A stretch of 64,000 nucleotides of DNA from JAEZPW01 sp035629075 (GCA_035629075.1 DASPIK010000006.1:1-64000), one strand, 5' to 3'; shown: positions 44,905 through 53,864, counted from the stretch's first letter. Translations and numbers: made by a program. The notes: generated from the letters alone by a model not told the origin.

Positions 44905-45565
44905 GCAGATCAGCATCGTGATCGCTGACGACCATGCCATCGTGCGTGACGGTCTCAAACGGCTACTCCACGAGGAACCCGATTTCGTCGTGATCGCCGA
45001 GGCTCATGACGGCGAACAGGCCTTGGCCATGACGCGCGAATTGCGCCCGGCAATCCTGCTCCTGGACGTCGCCATGCCGGTCCTGGATGGAATTGAAGTA
45101 TTGCGCCACTTGGCGGAAATGGCTGTCCCGACCCGCATCATTCTGCTGACCGCCGCGATCACGCGCGCTCAGATCCGCACCGCCCTCGAACTGGGTGCAC
45201 GCGGCGTGATAATGAAGACTTCAGCAATCGACACCCTCGTCAAAAGCATTCGCTGCGTGCTAGCCGGAGAGTTCTGGGTAGATCGCTCCACTCTCGTGGA
45301 CATGGTGCGCCCGGCAAGGGAGGAATCTCCGGCAGCCGATCTGACTCCGCGCGAAATGGAACTAGTGGAAGAGATAGCTTCCGGCAGTTGCAACCGCGAC
45401 ATCGCTGAGAAGTTCGCAATCAGCGAAAAGACTGTCAAGCGGCACCTCGTCAACATCTTCGATAAACTCGGCGTGTCGAGCCGGCTCGAACTGGCGGTGT
45501 TCGCGATGCATCAAGGTATCGTCAAGCCGAAGCCCAACGATGCTATTCGCGAAAAACGAAGATAA
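44876..45565 (+). CDS. NarL-type response regulator
   Basis: ATG at 44876 after AAAGGA, inside the end of the kinase gene. The 229-aa product has a receiver (IVIADDHAIVRDGLKRLL, phospho-acceptor Asp64 in LLLDVAMPVLDG, Lys in GVIMKTSAID) and a LuxR-type helix-turn-helix (LTPREMELVEEIASGSCNRDIAEKFAISEKTVKRHLVNIFDKLGVSSR). It pairs with the preceding kinase. Downstream, TTGG-N6-CCAA and a related half-repeat lie at about 45576-45620; whether the regulator binds them is unknown. Confidence 0.9.
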   Translation: MNLMQPLHPEQISIVIADDHAIVRDGLKRLLHEEPDFVVIAEAHDGEQALAMTRELRPAILLLDVAMPVLDGIEVLRHLAEMAVPTRIILLTAAITRAQIRTALELGARGVIMKTSAIDTLVKSIRCVLAGEFWVDRSTLVDMVRPAREESPAADLTPREMELVEEIASGSCNRDIAEKFAISEKTVKRHLVNIFDKLGVSSRLELAVFAMHQGIVKPKPNDAIREKRR

Positions 45566-45660
45566 GAAGGCAAATTGGGCATTGCCAAACCCACCGCCCA
45601 CCCGTACCCGGCATTGGCAAAACTTGCATCAATCAGTTCCTTACGGATGCGGGCAGAGCA

Positions 45661-47118
45661 ATGCAAACACCTGACCTGAACGTCCCGATGGCCGAAGTTT
45701 ACGTCATCGGTTCCGGCCCAAACGGACTATCTGCTGCCATCGTTGCTGCAAGCGCAGGTGCAAGGGTGGTGGTTATCGAAGGCGCAGGCGAGATAGGCGG
45801 TGGTACCCGTTCTGCTCATCTGACGCTGCCGGGGTTCGTCCACGACATCTGTTCCGCGGTCCACCCGCTCGCGGTCGGATCACCGTTCTTCAGTACGCTT
45901 CCGTTGGCTCAACACGGTCTGGAATGGGTTCATCCGGAGGCACCACTCGCCCACCCTATGGATGACGGCACGGCAGTTCTGCTTGAACGATCCATAAATG
46001 AGACGGCTCTCGGCCTGGGACCGGATGCGCGGGCTTACCGCACGCTCATGACGCCGCTGGTCGAAAACTGGGCGAACTTGTCGCGGGAGGTTCTTGCGCC
46101 CCTCCGACTGACTAGACGTCCGGTGATGTTGGGTCGCTTCGGCCTGCAAGCGCTGCGCCCTGCGCGGGCGCTCGCTGAATCGATCTTCTCCGGACGAAGG
46201 GCACGCGCGCTGTTCGCCGGAATCGCTGCGCATTCTATGCTGCCGCTGGAAAAAGTTGGGACATCGGGCTTCGGACTCGTGCTCGCGGCCGCGGGCCATG
46301 CCGTGGGCTGGCCCGTGCCGCGCGGCGGCGCGCAGCGGATCGCGGACGTTCTCGCGAGGCATCTGGCGTCCCTTGGTGGGCAAGTCGTCACGTCCACTCC
46401 TGTTGCGTCACTTGAACAGTTGCCGCCCAGTCGGGTCATCCTCTGCGACTTCGGTCCGTACCAGTTGGCTAACGTAGCCGGGAGTAGGCTTCCGCGACGC
46501 TTTCTCGAGGTGCTGCGGCGTTACCGTTACGGTGCCGCCGCGTTCAAAGTGGATTATGCCCTGCGTGAACCCATACCGTGGAAAGCGCCTGAATGCGCAC
46601 GAGCCGGAACCATTCATTTGGGCGGCTCTCTCGAGGAGATCGCAGCAGCTGAACGCGCGGTCTGGTTCGGCAGGTGCCCCGAGCGCCCTTTGGTTTTGGT
46701 TTCGGAGGCGACGCGGTTCGATGCATCGCGCGCTCCGAAGGGGAGGCACATTGCCTGGACGTACTGCCACGTGCCTCACGGATCCTCAGTCGACATGCTC
46801 TCCCGCCTTGAAGCACAGATCGAGCGCTTTGCGCCCGGATTTCGCGACGTTGTTCTCGAACGTTCAATCATGAATCCTGAAGCATTCGAGCGCCACAACC
46901 CGAACCTGATTGGGGGGGACATTAACGGCGGCGCTGCCGATTTGTTTCAACTGTTCACGCGTCCGACTGCTCGCCTCTATGGCACTCCGGTGGAGGGCTT
47001 ATACCTTTGCTCTGCGTCAACGCCCCCGGGCGGAGGCGTACACGGGATGTGCGGTTATTACGCCACACAGCTCGCGATGCGTCAGGTATTCGGACGTCGA
47101 ATCACATTGCCGTCTTGA
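45661..47118 (+). CDS. Phytoene-desaturase-like FAD oxidoreductase
   Basis: A 485-aa flavoprotein; an ATG at 45688 is an alternative start 9 residues in. VYVIGSGPNGLSAAIVAASAGARVVVIEGAGEIGGGTRSAHLTLPGFVHDICSAVHP is the CrtI/PYROXD2-type FAD-binding head, and GLYLCSASTPPGGGVHGMCGYYATQLAM the C-terminal FAD motif. There is no other carotenoid gene nearby, so pigment synthesis cannot be assumed; PYROXD2-like oxidoreductases of unknown substrate fit as well. Monocistronic as far as I can see. Confidence 0.82.
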   Translation: MQTPDLNVPMAEVYVIGSGPNGLSAAIVAASAGARVVVIEGAGEIGGGTRSAHLTLPGFVHDICSAVHPLAVGSPFFSTLPLAQHGLEWVHPEAPLAHPMDDGTAVLLERSINETALGLGPDARAYRTLMTPLVENWANLSREVLAPLRLTRRPVMLGRFGLQALRPARALAESIFSGRRARALFAGIAAHSMLPLEKVGTSGFGLVLAAAGHAVGWPVPRGGAQRIADVLARHLASLGGQVVTSTPVASLEQLPPSRVILCDFGPYQLANVAGSRLPRRFLEVLRRYRYGAAAFKVDYALREPIPWKAPECARAGTIHLGGSLEEIAAAERAVWFGRCPERPLVLVSEATRFDASRAPKGRHIAWTYCHVPHGSSVDMLSRLEAQIERFAPGFRDVVLERSIMNPEAFERHNPNLIGGDINGGAADLFQLFTRPTARLYGTPVEGLYLCSASTPPGGGVHGMCGYYATQLAMRQVFGRRITLPS

Positions 47119-47249
47119 CGGTGCTGGTTGCGGCCGGCTGAGGTTGGCTCCTGCCCCAACCAGGCTCCGCCCCCATTGACATCTGCCAACCAGGGTCCGG
47201 CATCAGAGCGATCATCCGCGATTAGGCACGTGCAGGAGACAAACGGCGC

Positions 47250-48065
47250 ATGGACCGCAAGGATGACCGGGATTTCCGTCCCCCTGATCAGAGGAACGTC
47301 AGCCACAAGGATGACGAGCAGCGGTTCCGTGAGCATTACGATGCCCGGGATGCAGGAATGCCCATCAACCGAGATCGCTCGGAACGGTATCAAGACCGCG
47401 ACCTCACGCGCGAGGCCACGGAGCCTCGGCGGCAGGAGTACGAGGCGCGCAGAGAAGGTCGCGACGTGCATATCGAGCGCGACGAACCGCCCCGTCAGGG
47501 CGGCAGGTTCGACAACATGGATCGATGGCAGCCTGGAATGAGATCCGACTACTCACCCCAGCAGGATTGGCGGCGGCAGGAGTTCGGCGTCGGACCGGAA
47601 TACGGCCCCGATTACGCGTTTCGTGATTTCGGACGCGCCGACTCCATTCGGGATAAGTGGGTTCACGACCTTCGCGAGCGACATCCGGAGCGGGATCGCA
47701 ACTCCTGGACCTCGGAGCCGTACTACTCGGATTACGGGAGATCAGAGCGGGAACATTCTGGCGAACGCCCGACGAGCCGGCATGGACGTTTCACAGGCGT
47801 CGGTCCGAAGGGATATAAGCGCTCCGACGAGAGAATCCGAGAAGACGTCTGCGAACGCCTTATGCAGCATCCGGATGTGGATGCCTCCGACATCGAGGTT
47901 GCAGTCGAGCACGGCGAAGTCAGGCTTTCCGGCACGGTCCCGGATCGTGGGATGAAACGGCTGTCTGAAGACGCCATCTCGGAAATCCCGGGAGTGCAGG
48001 ATGTTGACAACGGTCTGCGTATTCGACGCGAGCAGCCGGGCTCAGCTCCCGAACGAGCTGCATAA
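47250..48065 (+). CDS. BON-domain protein with long charged low-complexity N-terminus
   Basis: A 271-aa protein. Residues 1 to about 190 are extremely rich in Arg, Asp, Glu, Pro and Tyr with no hydrophobic core, so they are probably disordered. The C-terminal part has the conserved lead-in GRFTGVGPKGYKRSDERIREDVCERL and a BON domain (ASDIEVAVEHGEVRLSGTVPDRGMKRLSEDAISEIPGVQDVDN). BON domains bind lipid and appear in envelope-stress proteins, yet there is no signal peptide here. The combination is known in soil bacteria, function unresolved. It stands alone. Confidence 0.8.
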   Translation: MDRKDDRDFRPPDQRNVSHKDDEQRFREHYDARDAGMPINRDRSERYQDRDLTREATEPRRQEYEARREGRDVHIERDEPPRQGGRFDNMDRWQPGMRSDYSPQQDWRRQEFGVGPEYGPDYAFRDFGRADSIRDKWVHDLRERHPERDRNSWTSEPYYSDYGRSEREHSGERPTSRHGRFTGVGPKGYKRSDERIREDVCERLMQHPDVDASDIEVAVEHGEVRLSGTVPDRGMKRLSEDAISEIPGVQDVDNGLRIRREQPGSAPERAA

Positions 48066-48299
48066 AGGGAGAGGCACCGCATCTGCGCGACTTTGCTGTC
48101 TCGTCCCAAAGAAAAAGTGAAAGATGTTTTTCTCATCTGTTCCGTTTTGTATCCTCCTATCTCCTTCTCACGCATTCGACTTGCCGGGTACGCAGGGGAC
48201 AAAAATAGGCTTCGCTCGTCCTGTTGCTAGCTGCACAGAGCCCACGGCCTGCTTATCGCGTATCGCTACCAGAGCTCGGATGCAACCGCGACAATTTAT

Positions 48300-48331
48300 T
48301 TGCTTGACTCAATCAAACAATGTGCTATCGT
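48300..48331 (+). promoter_or_regulatory. Promoter and palindromic operator of marR-arsM
   Basis: A sigma-70-like promoter is visible: TTGACT (48304-48309), a 16-base spacer, TATCGT (48326-48331). It lies inside and beside a 21-bp palindrome (48300-48320, centre 48310) whose arms match at all but two paired positions, with TTGA/TCAA cores. The start point predicted 6-7 bases after the -10 coincides with the marR ATG at 48338, so the transcript would be leaderless. The operator covers the -35, as expected for repression by a MarR-type protein. Confidence 0.6.
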
Positions 48332-48337
48332 TCTGCC

Positions 48338-48832
48338 ATGGCGACAAGAGGTTCAAGTGACGCGGTGATTTGGTGGGCGCAACTGGAACGGCTTTCACGG
48401 GTACTGGGGCGGGTGGGGCCAGATGAAGTCTGTTGCGGCGGACTGACTCCCAGGCAAACGGCCATTCTGAAGACCCTGGTTGCGAGCGAAGGCTCTCGGC
48501 TTTCGGACCTTGCGCAACAATCCGGGATCACGCCCAGCGCTATGACCAGAGTTCTGGAGAAGCTCGAATTTCATGGACTGGTGGAGCGGGTTCGCGGAGC
48601 GCAAGTTGATGGTCGGGCGGCGATGGTGCGCATCACTGCGCAGGGCCGAAGAGTTCGCGAGGATCTGGACAAACTCATGCTCGAGCGAGCGACCAGCATT
48701 CTCTCGGCTGTTCCTGACAGCGAGCGCGGGAACGTGATCCGAGCACTCAGAATCATCTGCGACGCACTAGAAAAGACCGGATGCTGCGGCCCCGCCGCCT
48801 CAGCGAAACTCTTCTCGATCGAGACGAACTGA
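48338..48832 (+). CDS. MarR-family regulator with cysteine pairs
   Basis: The ATG at 48338 gives a 164-aa protein; there is no ribosome site, consistent with the leaderless promoter. The winged helix is clear: LTPRQTAILKTLVASEGSRLSDLAQQSGITPSAMTRVLEKLEFHGLVERVRG, followed by the wing DGRAAMVRIT. Two vicinal cysteine pairs stand out, Cys32-Cys33 just before the DNA-binding domain and Cys149-Cys150 near the C-terminus. Vicinal thiols bind As(III). The gene is 18 bases upstream of arsM, so it is probably an arsenite-responsive repressor. This is inferred; most ars regulators are ArsR, not MarR. Confidence 0.82.
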   Translation: MATRGSSDAVIWWAQLERLSRVLGRVGPDEVCCGGLTPRQTAILKTLVASEGSRLSDLAQQSGITPSAMTRVLEKLEFHGLVERVRGAQVDGRAAMVRITAQGRRVREDLDKLMLERATSILSAVPDSERGNVIRALRIICDALEKTGCCGPAASAKLFSIETN

Positions 48833-48850
48833 TTAGGAAAGGAACAGATC

Positions 48851-49663
48851 ATGGCAGTGAAATCGGAAGAACTCAAGCAGGCAGTGCAGGAACGGTATGC
48901 GGCCATTGCACGTGGCGAGCGCTCAGGCTGCGGCTGCGGAACCACAACGAACGAATACGCTTCGGCGATTGGCTACTCGCCTGAAGACCTGGCGATCGCA
49001 GGCCAGGCGAACCTTGGCCTGGGTTGCGGCAATCCACTGGCCCTGGCCGACATTCAGCCGGGAACGACCGTTCTCGATTTAGGCAGCGGCGCCGGGTTCG
49101 ACGCGTTCCTCGCCTGGCGGCGTGTCGGTCCTGCCGGGCGCGTCATCGGCGTGGACATGACTGACGACATGCTCGCCCAAGCACGCAAGAATGCTGAAAC
49201 ACTCGGTGCCTCCAATGTCGAGTTCCGTAAAGGCTTCATCGAGAAGCTACCCATCGAAGACGCCTCGGTGGACTTCGTGATCAGCAACTGCGTGATTAAC
49301 TTGAGCACCGACAAGCCTGCCGTTTTCCGCGAGATATTCCGCGTGCTCAAGCCCGGCGGCCGCTTCGCGGTGAGCGACATCGTCCTGCTCGCGCCGTTGC
49401 CGGAGGAGATTGCGTCGGACGTCATCGCCTACACGGGCTGTGTGGCTGGAGCCAACTTCATGAACGAGTACGTAACGTTCGCGCTCGACGCAGGCCTCGC
49501 AGACCTGTCGATCCCGCAGATCACACGCGGCAAGGATCTGTCCACCATTCTTGCGCCCGATTCGATCGGCGGCAGCAAAACTTGCTGCGGAGGGTCGCTG
49601 GCCGACGAGGCCGAGCGCGCGCTCGCTTCTATCAAGCTCAGCGGGCGCAAACCACAGGCCTGA
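48851..49663 (+). CDS. arsM: Arsenite S-adenosylmethyltransferase
   Basis: ATG after GGAAAGGAA. The 270-aa SAM-dependent enzyme has ATTVLDLGSGAGFDAFLAWR-type motif I (TVLDLGSGAGFD), the post-I VIGVDMTDDML and the four ArsM cysteine positions: Cys27/29 in GCGCG, Cys59 in GLGCGNP, Cys147 in SNCVINL and Cys197 in TGCVAG. The 50-residue spacing of the last two matches known ArsM. It methylates As(III) to volatile or less retained forms. It ends with CCGG-type cysteines typical of the family tail. Regulated with the preceding MarR gene. Confidence 0.92.
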   Translation: MAVKSEELKQAVQERYAAIARGERSGCGCGTTTNEYASAIGYSPEDLAIAGQANLGLGCGNPLALADIQPGTTVLDLGSGAGFDAFLAWRRVGPAGRVIGVDMTDDMLAQARKNAETLGASNVEFRKGFIEKLPIEDASVDFVISNCVINLSTDKPAVFREIFRVLKPGGRFAVSDIVLLAPLPEEIASDVIAYTGCVAGANFMNEYVTFALDAGLADLSIPQITRGKDLSTILAPDSIGGSKTCCGGSLADEAERALASIKLSGRKPQA

Positions 49664-49786
49664 CAACTCAAACTGGGGCCGCACCCTTCCATTCAGCGCC
49701 GGGGGTGCCGCAGGCGGCCCGCGCCGTCGTCTCCGTAAACTTAATGGCAGCAAGCGTAGTATCGCGAAATCTCAGTCTTTGCACTT

Positions 49787-49813
49787 AGGACCGGCTCGCT
49801 GCCGGTCCTTTTT
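49787..49813 (+). terminator. Rho-independent terminator after arsM
   Basis: AGGACCGGC (49787-49795) pairs perfectly with GCCGGTCCT (49801-49809) around a 5-base loop and is followed by TTTT. It lies about 125 bases after the arsM stop; the stretch 49664-49786 has no other feature I can name. Confidence 0.92.
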
Positions 49814-49848
49814 CGCGTTCGCAGCGTCCGTTCTGTGACGTTTTCCGT

Positions 49849-49877
49849 TTGACATCACGCCTTTCCGAACTGAACAT
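49849..49877 (+). promoter_or_regulatory. Possible promoter of the sugar porter gene
   Basis: TTGACA (49849-49854), a 17-base spacer and GAACAT (49872-49877). The -35 is perfect; the -10 is weak but lies in an AT-rich run. It follows the arsM terminator and precedes the transporter start by about 105 bases. Confidence 0.35.
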
Positions 49878-49981
49878 TTATTTTTAGCAACTTACAAAAA
49901 CTGGCATCGGTCTGGGCCGCTTTCCAATCGGGCCAGGCCGAGATCACCAAAATCGATAAAAACGAAAAGGTTGCAAATTAA

Positions 49982-51784
49982 ATGGACAACAAAAAGGCTC
50001 GCTATAACCGGTTCCTTCTGCTCGTAGCAGGATTGGGTGGTTTGTTGTATGGCGTGGATGTGGGCATTATCGCCGGTGCATATCCTTATCTGGAGGCGAC
50101 GTCCAAGTTGAATGCGGGCCAACTGTCCATGGTCGTGGCGGCGGTTCTTCTCGGCAGCGTCATCTCAACGCTTTTTGCAGGCGCGCTGGCAGACTGGATG
50201 GGGCGCAAGCAACTGATGGCAATTAGCGGACTCCTGTTCGTCATCAGTATCCCTGTCATTGCGCTTTCGCACAGTTATGAGGCACTCATTCTGGGCCGCC
50301 TGCTGCAGGGCATCAGCGCCGGTCTGATTGGTGTCGTGGTTCCTCTTTATCTGGCGGAATGTTTGATGGCTTCGAGCCGCGGCAAGGGGACCGGCATTTT
50401 TCAATGGCTTCTGACGCTGGGCATTGTGGCGGCTGCCCTCGTCGGCATGTATTTCAGCTATCGCGTGGAAGAAGTAGCGAAGTTGAGTCCGGAACGGCTC
50501 TTCGCCTTCAAAGACTCGGCTTGGCGAGGTATTTTTTGGGTGTCGCTGCCTCCGGGGATTTTGTTCGTGATTGGCAGCCTGCTCGTATCGGAATCTCCGC
50601 GCTGGTTGTTTCGCAAGGGCCGGAGGGAAGCAGCCCATTCCGCGCTGCTCCGCTCCCGAACGGAAGAGCAGGCTCGCGCCGAGTTCGCCGAGATGGAACA
50701 GGCCGAGTCCGCCGAGAAGGCCAAAAGCTCGGCCCGGCCAGGACACAAAGAATCGCTTCTTCGCCGCAAATATGTGGTGCCGTTTGTGCTGGCCTGCATC
50801 ATCCTCGCCTGCAATCAGGCAACAGGCATAAACTCCATAATCGGCTATAACACCAATATTCTCCTCCAGAGCGGTCTGTCCGACGTGCAGGCCCACTGGG
50901 GCTATGTTGTCTTCACGGTCGTGAACTTCCTGATGACCATGGGCGGCGTCTTCCTGGTAGACCGCATCGGGCGGAAGCGTCTGCTGTCCATCGGTACCGC
51001 CGGGATCATCGCTTCGCTCCTGTGTACCGGAATGATATTCCGGCAGACAGAAAAATTGCGCGTCGACATACGAGACCAAGTGCAGTCAATGGTCGGTTCC
51101 GACGAGACGCTTCGCCTGCTCTACAATCAAGACGCTGCCCATACTCTGCTTCCAAAAGCAGAGACTAGCGGAGAAATTAACAATCAGCCGACCTCGCTCG
51201 TTGTCATCTACTCATACGGGGACTTCCGCAGTTCGACAAAGGTAGTTCGTTCCGACGACAAAACCTCCGAGCCCGTAACGCTAACGCGCGAAAGCTGTGT
51301 GCCCGCGAACAGAATCATCGCCTTTTTCACGAATCCGTTTGCCAATCTTGAAGCTGCACGGACCGCGCCACTCAGAATTGACAATGCTTTAGTCACACCC
51401 GTCCCGACTTCTGACAATGGTTGGCTGGTCGGCATCAGCCTGTTCGTTTTTATGGCCTTTTTTGCGGTCGGCCCGGGAGTGTGTGTATGGTTGGCGCTCT
51501 CCGAACTTATGCCTACGCGCATTCGGTCCAATGGCATGAGTATCGCATTGCTGCTGAACCAGGCTGTCTCGACCACGATTGCGGCAATGTTCCTGCCCTC
51601 AGTAGGTAAACACGGCTACGCCATGATGTTTTTCGTCTTTGCTGCGTGCACTGTGGTCTACTTCATTACTGCCACAATCTTCTTGCCGGAGACGAAAGGG
51701 AAAACTCTGGAAGAGATCGAAAGCTATTTCGAGGGTAGAAGTCGTGCAACCGAGGCGGAAAGCCAGGTAGCTTCTGTTAAGTGA
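49982..51784 (+). CDS. Sugar porter family MFS transporter with enlarged loop
   Basis: A 600-aa, 12-helix transporter of the sugar porter family: GGLLYGVDVGIIAGAYPYL, ADWMGRKQ, GRLLQGISAGLIGVVVPLYLAE, PESPRW-like SESPRWLFRKGRR, NQATGINSIIGYN and DRIGRKRL are the family signatures, and ELMPTRIRS and PETKGKTLEEIE close it. Between helices 9 and 10 (about residues 352-478) is a hydrophilic segment of over 100 residues, where XylE-type porters have a short periplasmic loop. It probably imports a sugar or polyol with protons; the substrate is unknown. Single gene between two terminators. Confidence 0.88.
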   Translation: MDNKKARYNRFLLLVAGLGGLLYGVDVGIIAGAYPYLEATSKLNAGQLSMVVAAVLLGSVISTLFAGALADWMGRKQLMAISGLLFVISIPVIALSHSYEALILGRLLQGISAGLIGVVVPLYLAECLMASSRGKGTGIFQWLLTLGIVAAALVGMYFSYRVEEVAKLSPERLFAFKDSAWRGIFWVSLPPGILFVIGSLLVSESPRWLFRKGRREAAHSALLRSRTEEQARAEFAEMEQAESAEKAKSSARPGHKESLLRRKYVVPFVLACIILACNQATGINSIIGYNTNILLQSGLSDVQAHWGYVVFTVVNFLMTMGGVFLVDRIGRKRLLSIGTAGIIASLLCTGMIFRQTEKLRVDIRDQVQSMVGSDETLRLLYNQDAAHTLLPKAETSGEINNQPTSLVVIYSYGDFRSSTKVVRSDDKTSEPVTLTRESCVPANRIIAFFTNPFANLEAARTAPLRIDNALVTPVPTSDNGWLVGISLFVFMAFFAVGPGVCVWLALSELMPTRIRSNGMSIALLLNQAVSTTIAAMFLPSVGKHGYAMMFFVFAACTVVYFITATIFLPETKGKTLEEIESYFEGRSRATEAESQVASVK

Positions 51785-51798
51785 GGGTTGCTGAAAAG

Positions 51799-51837
51799 AA
51801 CGCCCGCGCGATGAAACACCTGATCGCGTGGGCGTTT
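51799..51837 (+). terminator. Terminator between sugar porter and corrinoid operon
   Basis: A 14-bp stem (51799-51812 with 51823-51836, one G-T wobble) closes on a 10-base loop and ends in TTT. It begins 15 bases after the porter stop. Confidence 0.8.
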
Positions 51838-51898
51838 ACACTCAGGAACATCGACCACGACCAATCCCGCTAAGCCTCCACAGGGATTCAAGAGAAAC

Positions 51899-52570
51899 AT
51901 GTCGATTGACCTTTCACAACTCGCAGCACAACTGATCAAAGGCAACGCCGAACAGGTCAGCCTGCTAACCCGCCAGGCTCTCGATGAGGGAGTTTCGCCG
52001 CAAGACGTCCTGCAAAAAGGCCTGCTGGCAGGCATGGCCATCGTAGGCCAGCAGTTTCGCGACAACGTCATTTTCCTACCGGAAGTGCTGGTGCGTGCCC
52101 GTGCCATGAAAGCCGGGATGGAGCACCTTGAACCTTTGCTCGCTGCCAGCGGGGTCGAACCAGTCGGCAGATTTGTCATAGGCACCGTCAAAGGCGACAT
52201 TCACGATATCGGCAAGAATCTTGTCACCATGATGCTGAGGGGTGCCGGCATACAGGTTATTGATCTCGGGATCAATGTGACTGCGCAGCAGTTCATAGAC
52301 GCCGTGGCAGAACACAAGCCTGACATCATCGGGATGTCCGCTCTCCTGACTACGACGATGGTGCAGATGAAAGTGAACATGGATGCATTTCAAAAGGCGG
52401 GCGTCCTTGATCGGACGCGCGTGATGGTGGGCGGAGCACCAGTCACAAAAGAATATGCGCATTCCATCGGAGCGAATGGCTATGCGGCAAACGCGAGCAC
52501 CGCGGTGACTCGCGCCTTAGAATTGATCGCCGAAAGTCGTGCGGTGCGCAACGCAGTTCAGCACGCATAA
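51899..52570 (+). CDS. Methyltransferase cognate corrinoid protein
   Basis: A 223-aa protein of the MtaC/MtbC/MtvC type. An N-terminal helical cap (residues 1-90) carries GLLAGMAIVGQQFRDNVIFLPEVLVRARAMKAGMEHLEP, and a B12-binding Rossmann domain follows with GTVKGDIHDIGKNLV, where His102 is the lower axial cobalt ligand. The IIGMSALLTTTM and VGGAPVTKEYA segments complete the B12 site. It carries a methyl group between two methyltransferases, which are encoded directly downstream. No reductive activator gene (RamA-type) is in the window. Confidence 0.9.
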   Translation: MSIDLSQLAAQLIKGNAEQVSLLTRQALDEGVSPQDVLQKGLLAGMAIVGQQFRDNVIFLPEVLVRARAMKAGMEHLEPLLAASGVEPVGRFVIGTVKGDIHDIGKNLVTMMLRGAGIQVIDLGINVTAQQFIDAVAEHKPDIIGMSALLTTTMVQMKVNMDAFQKAGVLDRTRVMVGGAPVTKEYAHSIGANGYAANASTAVTRALELIAESRAVRNAVQHA

Positions 52571-52600
52571 ACGATGGACTCACCATTTTCGTAGGTTCGA

Positions 52601-53803
52601 ATGACCAGCAAAGAACGGATGGACATTGCCATGCACCTCGGCACCCCGGACCGGGTGCCGGTCATGTGCCAACTGGCACTGGGCCACTACTTTTTGAACA
52701 CCGGACTAGATCCGATTGCGATCTGGCACACCAGCGAGGCATTTGGCGACGCGCTAATCCTGCTTCAGCAGCGGTATGGATTCGACGGCATCCTCATCAA
52801 CCTCCCTGGCCGCGATCCGAACTGGCGATCATTCGTAAGACAGATCGAAGACCATGGCGACGAGAAAGTAATCACGTGGGTTAACGGATGGACGAGCGTA
52901 TGCCCTCCAGACGACTTGCCGCATGTTTATCGCGAAGACGGCACCAGGTTCGCGCCGCTGTTCGAGGAGATCCATCCGGATCAACTCTTCTACGTCGAAC
53001 CGTACGATATTAGCGGTATCAAGTACCCGTACTCCTGGGGGTTCGCCGAAGAGCCAGCGTTACGCGGCAAGGAGTTTTTTCCGCCTTACCAGCACAGAAC
53101 GTTGAAGTACGTGCTGGACCGGGTCGGCAATGATGTTTCAGTCCACGCCGAGATATTCTCGCCGTTTTCACAGTTCATGGAACTGCTCGACTACTCGAAC
53201 GGTCTCATGGCGTTAATGGACGATCCCGGCAAAGTGAAGGCGTGCCTCGAAGCCCTCGCCGAAGGTGCTATCGAACTGGGTTGCTCTGATGCGGCTACCG
53301 GCGCTCATGCCATTTTGATCTCGTCAGCATTCGCCGGCGGCGGATTCATATCGCGCCAGCACTACTCCGAATTCGTCCTGCCCTATGAACGAAAGGTGAT
53401 TCAGGGCATCAAGTCGCAATTTCCTGACTTGCCGATCTACACGCATACGTGTGGCGCAATTGGCGATAGGCTCGACTTGATGGAGCAAACCGGAACGAAT
53501 GGAATTGACACGCTGGACCCAGCGCCACTCGGCAATGTCGAACTCGCCGATGCTAAAGAGCAGACCTTCGGCAAGATGTTCATCAAGGGCAACATCGATG
53601 CGGTGAATACGTTGTTACTCGGCACTCCGGAACAGGCACTGCTCGCCGCACGTGAGCGCATCGAAACGGCTGCGCCTGGCGGAGGGTACATCCTGAGCAC
53701 GGCATGTTCGGTCGCGCCGGCTGCACCGCCCGACAATATCCTGCAGCTTCGCAAAGCCGCGGAACTTTACGGTAGATATCCTGACGCAGCACACAGCTTG
53801 TGA
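52601..53803 (+). CDS. URO-D family methyltransferase (corrinoid-dependent)
   Basis: A 400-aa member of the uroporphyrinogen decarboxylase superfamily starting 31 bases after the corrinoid gene. The N-terminal TSKERMDIAMHLGTPDRVPVMCQ and the zinc-site motif THTCGAIGD (His282, Cys284), with a distal Cys in STACSV, resemble the MtaA/CmuA methyltransferase branch and not HemE. In such systems this subunit takes a methyl group from a donor onto cobalt, or moves it off cobalt. The donor (O-, N- or S-methyl compound) cannot be told from sequence. Middle gene of the trio. Confidence 0.85.
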   Translation: MTSKERMDIAMHLGTPDRVPVMCQLALGHYFLNTGLDPIAIWHTSEAFGDALILLQQRYGFDGILINLPGRDPNWRSFVRQIEDHGDEKVITWVNGWTSVCPPDDLPHVYREDGTRFAPLFEEIHPDQLFYVEPYDISGIKYPYSWGFAEEPALRGKEFFPPYQHRTLKYVLDRVGNDVSVHAEIFSPFSQFMELLDYSNGLMALMDDPGKVKACLEALAEGAIELGCSDAATGAHAILISSAFAGGGFISRQHYSEFVLPYERKVIQGIKSQFPDLPIYTHTCGAIGDRLDLMEQTGTNGIDTLDPAPLGNVELADAKEQTFGKMFIKGNIDAVNTLLLGTPEQALLAARERIETAAPGGGYILSTACSVAPAAPPDNILQLRKAAELYGRYPDAAHSL

Positions 53804-53864
53804 ACGAGTGCCGAGTTCGCCGGCTTCGATGTCGGCTGGCGGTCGGTTCGCGGAGGTCTGAACT

